From positions 1,674,001-1,738,000 of the forward strand of contig OX337231.1 of the NCBI GenBank assembly GCA_946965045.2: a stretch of 64,000 nt of DNA, written 5' to 3'. The notes beneath the pieces were generated by a model. It saw only the letters and a list, made by a program, of their open reading frames with translations, was not told where the DNA came from and did no database searches. Of this stretch, positions 58,403 to 64,000 are shown in pieces; the first letter of the stretch is position 1, and each line of letters starts with the position of its first letter. The position numbers and the translations under genes are program-made. This DNA is from Epithemia pelagica. Lineage: Eukaryota; Bacillariophyta; Bacillariophyceae; Surirellales; Surirellaceae.

Positions 58403-61400
58403 GGATCTCCATTTGGAATCTGTGCTCTTCAACACAGGTGCGGGTCATCCCAGAACGAATCTTGTTATCGTTGCATAGTCCAATACCTTTGAGGGTCTTG
58501 GTCTCGTCCGTTCCCAGTACCTTGCGGGTCTTCGTTTTTGCAAGACAAGCAGGATGTCCGCAAAGTGCTCTCGTCTTCATGCGACAGATGACGCATCGAC
58601 GTGCGCTTGGACGTATCTTGCCATCCGCATCCTGGACTCGTTCGGGATTTGGGATGGGCTTGTGAGAAAAGACTCCAGATGGTGGAACTCCAGAGTCGCA
58701 AGGAATACACGCCGTGGCATCATCATCCTGAACCGTCAATGACTCCGTTGGGGAAACGATGGGGTGCTGTGTGGATTGTAAATCAACAACTGAAATCGGA
58801 GGACATCGGCTCAAGCCAGGAGCACTAGCAGTTGAGGCCCCAAACTGAGCCATAAACGCCTCCTCCAGCATCTGCTTTGCGAATTGTGTGGCCTGTTCTG
58901 TCAGCGACCTTTGCTGAAGTCCAGCAGTACCATCCTCAGCTTCAACGACATTTGAAGCAATATTAGGTTGGGCCTGACCTCGACGGTCAAGGTTGTTGTT
59001 TAACTGGTTGTGGGAAAGATCCCATGCCAAACAATCTGCAAAATACTCCACTCCCGACGAGACTGGAGACTGCCTGCCACCCAAATGGTACTTGGTCGCC
59101 AAAAAACAATCAACCACCGTGATACCGATTATCGTGGTGATAAGCCTAAACCATGGGTTTGGCGTTTTCCACAGTATTTCAAGCCGCAACACACCCTGTC
59201 GAAGGTGATTGTGGACATCAATGAGATTGGCCGCTCCAAAATAGACAGACAAACATTTCGGCCGTAGGACGCGGCGCTCTCTGACTTTGCCATGTTCATC
59301 AGCGAACCTGGCCACGTAGGGGAGGCCAGGCTCCGTAGTCTCCGCATCTCTTGACATGGCGAAAAAGAGAGTCTTGCGTGAATTGTATTTGTATGCGATG
59401 GCAACCAGGTTGACGTTGGTACCTGGTGCCACGCTCTCCATCACAAGATACGATCCCGATGGAAAGGGTTCCATCTCCTTTTTCAATTCTTCTTGGGGGA
59501 ACAAGCCATTGTTGGTTTTGATGGAACAAATGACTTCGGGCGCATCCTGGTTGTTCCCCCGCACTTTGTCTACACACAGAGTGTAGGTCCGACGATCACG
59601 AGCTGTCGGCTCTCGTGGTTCACGGTACATGCACTTCATGGCTTCGACAAGCTTGACGCTGCCAAACCAAGAATCTGCACATACAAGGGGCCTTGTGCTT
59701 CCTTGGCTCTGAGCTTCAATACGCTCAAGCACTGACTGGCCAGAATATTCCGAGCCTTCCACCAATCGAAGCGACGTTCCTACCGTCATGCCTCCATCTG
59801 CCATAAACTTCTTGCGCCGCATTGGGATCTTCCCTTCCTGTATCTCAAGGAAGAGAAGACAACCTGTTGCTGTGTCACCAGAAACCTTTTTGAACAAAAC
59901 AAACGACAATCAAACGGATGAGTTGGTCACCTGCAAAGGCAGTCAGTTCGGAAAAGCAAACATTACCTTGAACTCCGTCCCCAATGGTTTGGGTTTGCGT
60001 TGGACGTAAGACAAATGGGGGAGTGTTGATGTCTTCGTTGTCCGTGGTTGGAACGCGCACATTGCCTCATCCAACGTAATTGTTGATGAGGCGGCAACTG
60101 TTTTCCGACGGTTGCTGTTGAAACCGTCAACCAGCGGTTTGATCTGGTTCCATTTCGCACCGTGGTTGTCCCCTTCAAAGGCACAGGGAAGAATCTCCTT
60201 GATGTCGAAGAACCGAGTCTTCGACATGAGATCCATGCCACCTTTGCTGGCATTCACTTTCGGAGAAAACTGACGATGTGAAGTTGACGACGTATCATCG
60301 AAGAGCCGAATACCACCTTTGTGGCAGGGTGCCGCTCCGATAAGAATGCCCCACCATGCCCACCACTCATGCTCTGTGACGCAACGGATATGGCGGCTTT
60401 GGACTCTGCCCTGATTGCGTTTGTTGATTGCTTCATTCAACCTATGCAGCTGCTCTCGCCAACTCCCTGTAAGACAAACATGCCATTAATACTGAGACCC
60501 TTTTCACTGTGACACCAACAGGAAACTCGACAATCAACGACTTACCTGGCCACATGTGGATCAGCAGACGCAGGAATGGAAAGTCATAGCGTTGGTTTGT
60601 TGTAGACAAGTTGCTGTGAGCAAATGACTGGCGAAAGTCAAAGCCAACAACACCAACACTCTCGAATTCTTCAACAAGGTTGTCGGGTACTGTATCGCCA
60701 TCAACAATTTGCCAAGTGAAACTCCGATTGTCATAAATCTTGCGCAGGTCATTCCGGCCTGTAAGCGCTAGTGTCTCTTCCTCGTCTCCGTCGAAGAGCA
60801 CATTCCACAAAGGAGTGCCAGGGATACTATCCGGATGCTTTTCAACCACAATTCCGAAACGTGGATTGTTCCTTTTGTTCTCCCGGACTCTGTCGCCAAT
60901 ATCAATACCATTTTCGCTGGGTGGCTCGAGGGTCACTGTCCAGTTTTCTTCTATCAGTTGTTTCTTTCTGTTTATATAGTTTGTATACCTGTTCCTGTGC
61001 TCCTCCCTGCTCTCAATTTCGTGTGCGAGTGCCAAACTGTTAGGATCAATGGCATCCTCGTCGTCCGAAAACAAAAACAGATAGTCCTCCAAGTCGTTGA
61101 AGTAGTCATCTAACGACACGGCTGATGCATTATCCTCATCTGTTGTGTGTTGGAAAGTGCGACCAGAAAGGTTCTGGTCATTCCTCGCGACTTCACGTTC
61201 CTGCTGCTCCACTGCTGGTGGACCAGCAATTCCAACGTCGGAAATCCAACTCCGGTCGTCGTCATTGAGAATTGTCTCGACCACGTTGTGCGCGTCCTCA
61301 CGAGTACGAACGACAGGGACGGTATCACCACCACGCTGACCGTCACCACCTGCATCCCCATCCATGACTTGGGTGGGTTCACTCCTGGTGTTGCTCGAAG

Positions 61401-62118
61401 TGTTGTTTGTGTGTGTCGTGTGTTCTCGTTGTTCGGCGCTCGGGCGTGCCATTGCACTGTCCTGCCCGTTGTTGTTGTTGTTGTTCTGCTCATCTTCATC
61501 CTGAGCCTGTTCACGGTTGCTCAATGCCACAACTTCAAATCCCTCGTCATCATCTCTTGTATTCTCGGCCGTCATGGCAATGTGTTCTTGTTGTTGTGTT
61601 CTTTGATGTTGCTGGTTGTGGTTCTCATTCCGCTGCTGCTGCTGACTACCACCCTGACGAGCAACAAGAACTTCAATACCTGTCTGATTCTCCCCTCCTT
61701 CTTGTTGAGGACCCTCGTTGTTGGCTGCACCAGATGATGCAAAGCTGTTAACAACAACCAAAGCCTCCTCCTCATTTGACGAGCCTTCTTGCTGTTGTTC
61801 TTGCCGTTGCTGTTGGTTGGAAGCAGCAGTGGTGGTAGTTGCTGTTGATGTTGGTGCTGTTGTTGCAGTTGTTCTTGCCACTGTCTGCTGCACTCGGTAT
61901 TCCCCAGGAAAGCTATCGCCTCGTTGTATCTTCTTCAGCTGATAAGAGGTCTTGTTCATCAGCTCACCTGTTCTACTGCCATCCCTCTTGTCAAGCCGCT
62001 CAACTTCCCATGACTTGTTCGCAAGGGCTCGGACAATTATCACAGGTTCCTTGCTGCCTCTGAGAAATGCCCTGGACCCAGGACCCAACCGACCTGTTGT
62101 TCCAACACCTGCTGGCAT
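58374..62118 (-). CDS. PiggyBac-family transposase (three exons, about 1194 aa)
   Basis: Exons in transcript order are 62118-60546, 60466-59967 and 59885-58374; introns of 79 and 81 bp have GT/AG borders (gtaagt/acag, gtaatg/aaag) and the frame joins. Exon 1 is mostly disordered, rich in T, Q, N and E (TTATTAPTSTATTTTAASNQ), with a conserved-looking patch near its end (GIDIGDRVRENKRNNPRFGI). Exons 2-3 form the DDE_Tnp_1_7 core: TLDEAMCAFQPR (first catalytic Asp), KPLGTEFK across the splice to LFLEIQEGKIPM, LVCADSWFGSVKLVEAM (second Asp) and NLIDVHNHLRQG (third Asp), followed by NPWFRLITTIIGITVVDCF. The C-terminus is a cysteine-rich zinc domain, CVICRMKTRALCGHPACLAK through LCNDNKIRSGMTRTCVEEHR. 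All three acidic positions are present and no stop interrupts the exons, so it looks functional. Confidence 0.87.
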
Positions 62119-62564
62119 TTTCTTTCAGTGTCCTCGTGCTTGTTGTTGTTGTTGTTGTCGTCGTCGTCACCTGCACCTCGTTGTCCTTGTGCTCAAGAAA
62201 TTGACACTTTTGGTAATGATCCTCATTACCAAAAGGTTCGATCTCATGAGCACATGCTCTTCATGATGAATAATCCCGATGGGGACTGTTCAAATGGAGG
62301 GAAAAACATGTAACTTGCCATTGTGTGGTCGTCTGTCGTCAGTTGATTGTCACAATCTTTTCTACAAAAATTCCCCCCTGGTCCCCCATGGAGTTCCGAT
62401 TGGTTCCGAATCAGCGCGGGTCCAGAGGAGTCCGGGACACGTTGAGAAAGCCGACCATGGCACAAAAAATGGCGCGAAAGTACTGCTTCGGATGCAGGTA
62501 ACATCACGACGTCCTATCATCGTCATAGGACTGTCATAGGACCTGCCGAAGCAATGTGCCCACT
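62119..62564. other. Transposase promoter and subterminal region
   Basis: 446 bp between the transposase ATG and the right inverted repeat; contains GTTGTTGTTGTTGTC-type repeats near 62140-62165 and an inverted repeat (tttggtaatgatcc...attaccaaaa) at 62210-62232. Confidence 0.5.
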
Positions 62565-62824
62565 ATGTCCCCACATGTGCCCACATGTGCCCACATGTCA
62601 AAAATCGAGCACAACCCTCCAATGGAGATGCTCCTATGACCTAGATATGTCATATATGGGTGTCATGTGGTATCCAATGGTGACAGAGGATGTCTTGAAG
62701 AAAAAGTTTGGGCATCCACATGTTGCCGTAGGCCTAATATTGATCATGTTCTATCTAGTTGAAAATATGTGCCCAACGGCCCATTTTGGCGTGTAATGGG
62801 CACACGGCTAGAGGAGGCACTAGG
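62565..62824. repeat. Right terminal inverted repeat
   Basis: Inverted match to 54416-54670, ending GGCACTAGG. Its inner edge has tandem CCCACATGTG units (62570-62599), candidate transposase binding sites. Confidence 0.82.
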
Positions 62825-62830
62825 ACTACT
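62825..62830. repeat. Right 6-bp flank duplication ACTACT
   Basis: Matches 54410-54415. Confidence 0.7.
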
Positions 62831-62923
62831 CAATACTGAACTCAGCCGTCCTAGTCCTACAAGCTGAGTTCAGACAGAATGTTCCTGTCGTAGCGCTCCA
62901 GTAGTAAGACTACTTCACGGTGA

Positions 62924-63066
62924 TTCATTCCTTTAGAGGAGGGTCGCCCGGCGCGGAGGGTAGAATGACGAGAAGGGCGTATGTTCGAGGAGGGCGCATG
63001 CCCGACAAGACATATGCCCGTCGAGTCATTCTACCGACAAGCCGGGCGCCCGACGAGGAAGGAATG
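62924..63066. repeat. 143-bp imperfect inverted repeat (hairpin)
   Basis: Arms fold on each other over nearly their full length, for example TAGAATGACGAGAAGGGCGT near 62961 pairing with the complementary stretch near 63017-63033, with GGGCGCATGCCC near the apex. Confidence 0.8.
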
Positions 63067-64000
63067 AGAAATCACAGGGGAGTAATCTGCTTACTTTATA
63101 TCTAGATATATAGGTAGTGACTACCGCCCGGTTCTATTATGAGATGGGATGTCGCAGGGACATAATGTTCCTTCTATGATGTCGCGCGATTCGCACGATC
63201 ACTACTTCCCGGCTCTACAAAAAAATTCTACTGTAAAATAAAAATGTGAGACGAACTACCTGCATAGCTAGGTATATAGTTAGGAAATCTACGTAATACG
63301 CGCCAGCCATCTTTGTTAATATAGCCCTTATAATTATGCCTCTGTTGTGCAAAGTGCTTCCGAAACTCGACAATCTCGCGTTCCCCCCTTCGTTTTGTGC
63401 GAGACTATCGTGCGTGGGGTGCGTCCGATGATCATGTTATTGTGGATGATGCTGATGCGTTGAACTGTTGCCCCATTGGTGATGGTCCAACAACACCCTA
63501 AGGGAGCTGGATGCAGCTCGGCAACAGTTCAACAGGTCGGGACGGCCCTCCACCATGGTCAACACACTCGACTGTTTTTTCGTTATTTTTGACGAAATCC
63601 TAGCGTTCGGAAGAAATCACACATAACACTAAAGTTAATAAAATATTTATTTCAGCCACTAGGAAGTCGCTAGTCGGACACTAATAACGCAGAACGCTTT
63701 CCAGGATTACTCCTCTGGTACAAATTCTACAGGAGTCTACGACAGGAACACACTCCCTGAACTCAGCTTGTACCGCCTTGGCGGTTCAATTAGGGAAGAG
63801 AAGCGACGAGCTAGCTAGAGGTGAGCAGAACATAGACTCGTCAGATAGCATGGACTTCTGATTGCGCGCGCCTGCCAGACTTCTAGCGGTTGAACAGACG
63901 GTTGTTCTGAGCACCCGCCAAGCTCAAAGTGCTTCCATTTCAAATTCGACCATCATTCAGGTCGTGCGAATGATTGCGGGGAGCACTCCGACGAGAACTC
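63067..64000. other. Remaining right edge, no gene recognised
   Basis: AT-rich and without credible frames up to about 63450; then a hairpin and the right end of the TIR element. Nothing recognised in 63773-64000. Confidence 0.4.
63459..63533. repeat. Hairpin with 14-bp perfect arms
   Basis: GTTGAACTGTTGCC at 63459-63472 pairs perfectly with 63520-63533; the loop of 47 bp also contains a partial pairing (gagctg...cagctc). Confidence 0.85.

Larger units (their letters stand above)
54416..62824. mobile_element. 8.4-kb DNA transposon with piggyBac-type transposase and captured host sequence
   Basis: The ends are inverted repeats of each other, starting CCTAGTGCC on the left and ending GGCACTAGG on the right, with about 250 bp of diverged inverted similarity. 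Both sides are flanked by ACTACT. Left to right it contains: ORF A (minus), intergenic cassette copy 1, a glycerol kinase fragment (plus), 3' cassette copy 1, a stand-alone cysteine-rich-domain ORF (minus), intergenic cassette copy 2, ORF B (plus), 3' cassette copy 2, and the transposase (minus). PiggyBac elements normally duplicate TTAA; no TTAA occurs at these termini, which is unexpected. Confidence 0.8.
62858..63772. mobile_element. Putative non-autonomous TIR element (MITE-like), about 0.9 kb
   Basis: 36-bp inverted ends (62858-62893 and 63737-63772) match at 32 of 36 positions, starting TACAAGCTGAGTTCAG. There is no coding capacity inside. Two further hairpins lie within. I could not find a convincing target-site duplication outside the ends. 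Confidence 0.6.

Noticed and set aside
61147-61737. 196-codon plus frame opposite transposase exon 1
   Set aside because: Shadow of CAA/ACA-rich low-complexity codons in the transposase.
62570-62599. Regular CCCACATGTG units considered as a CRISPR-like array
   Set aside because: The units are contiguous without unique spacers and belong to the transposon's inverted repeat in a eukaryotic genome.

Overview
The window looks like nuclear DNA of a diatom, most likely a pennate one (inference). The evidence is a diatom-type Ty1/copia element (CoDi-like, aspartic protease reading DRGANGG), an HSF-type transcription factor, short GT-AG introns (about 45-145 bp), a protein with a plausible signal-peptide-plus-transit presequence, and single-copy eukaryotic housekeeping genes packed in alternating divergent and convergent pairs. 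I found no prokaryotic operons, rRNA, convincing tRNA gene or CRISPR array.

Layout. 1-4.1 kb holds retroelement debris: a decayed copia fragment running off the left edge, and the 3' end of a non-LTR retrotransposon broken by a frameshift and a stop. 4.67-12.39 kb is one apparently intact, very young copia element on the minus strand: two 523-bp LTRs that read identical, a polypurine tract, a putative half-tRNA primer site and a single 1875-aa gag-pol frame. It sits about 275 bp upstream of an HSF gene. 12.6-49.3 kb is a gene-dense block: HSF, fibrillarin, NTF2, an acidic secretory protein, an HMG-box protein, a sirtuin-like protein, VKOR, a probable plastid protein, a YrdC-like protein, VAP, a truncated RWD gene, NOP58, a CAP protein, a DIS3L2-like RNase, RPF2, a divergent MsrB-like protein, ARP4, an armadillo-repeat protein, UTP7, a GT32 glycosyltransferase and an RluA-type pseudouridine synthase. 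Ribosome and snoRNP biogenesis is over-represented (fibrillarin, NOP58, RPF2, UTP7, plus DIS3L2-like and RluA-like). 49.5-53.6 kb is decaying material: a truncated MsrB-like gene and two broken kelch-repeat copies.

54.416-62.824 kb is the most notable object: an 8.4-kb DNA transposon with long diverged terminal inverted repeats and a 6-bp flanking duplication (ACTACT). It carries a three-exon piggyBac-family transposase (DDE_Tnp_1_7 type), a stand-alone copy of that transposase's C-terminal cysteine-rich domain, two unrecognised ORFs, a duplicated intergenic cassette that looks like a bidirectional promoter, a duplicated 3' cassette, and a captured piece of a host glycerol kinase gene. To its right, 62.858-63.772 kb is a smaller TIR-bounded element with nested hairpins.

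Starts and splice junctions were read by eye from ATG, GT/AG, frame continuity and family similarity. They are predictions, not transcript evidence.
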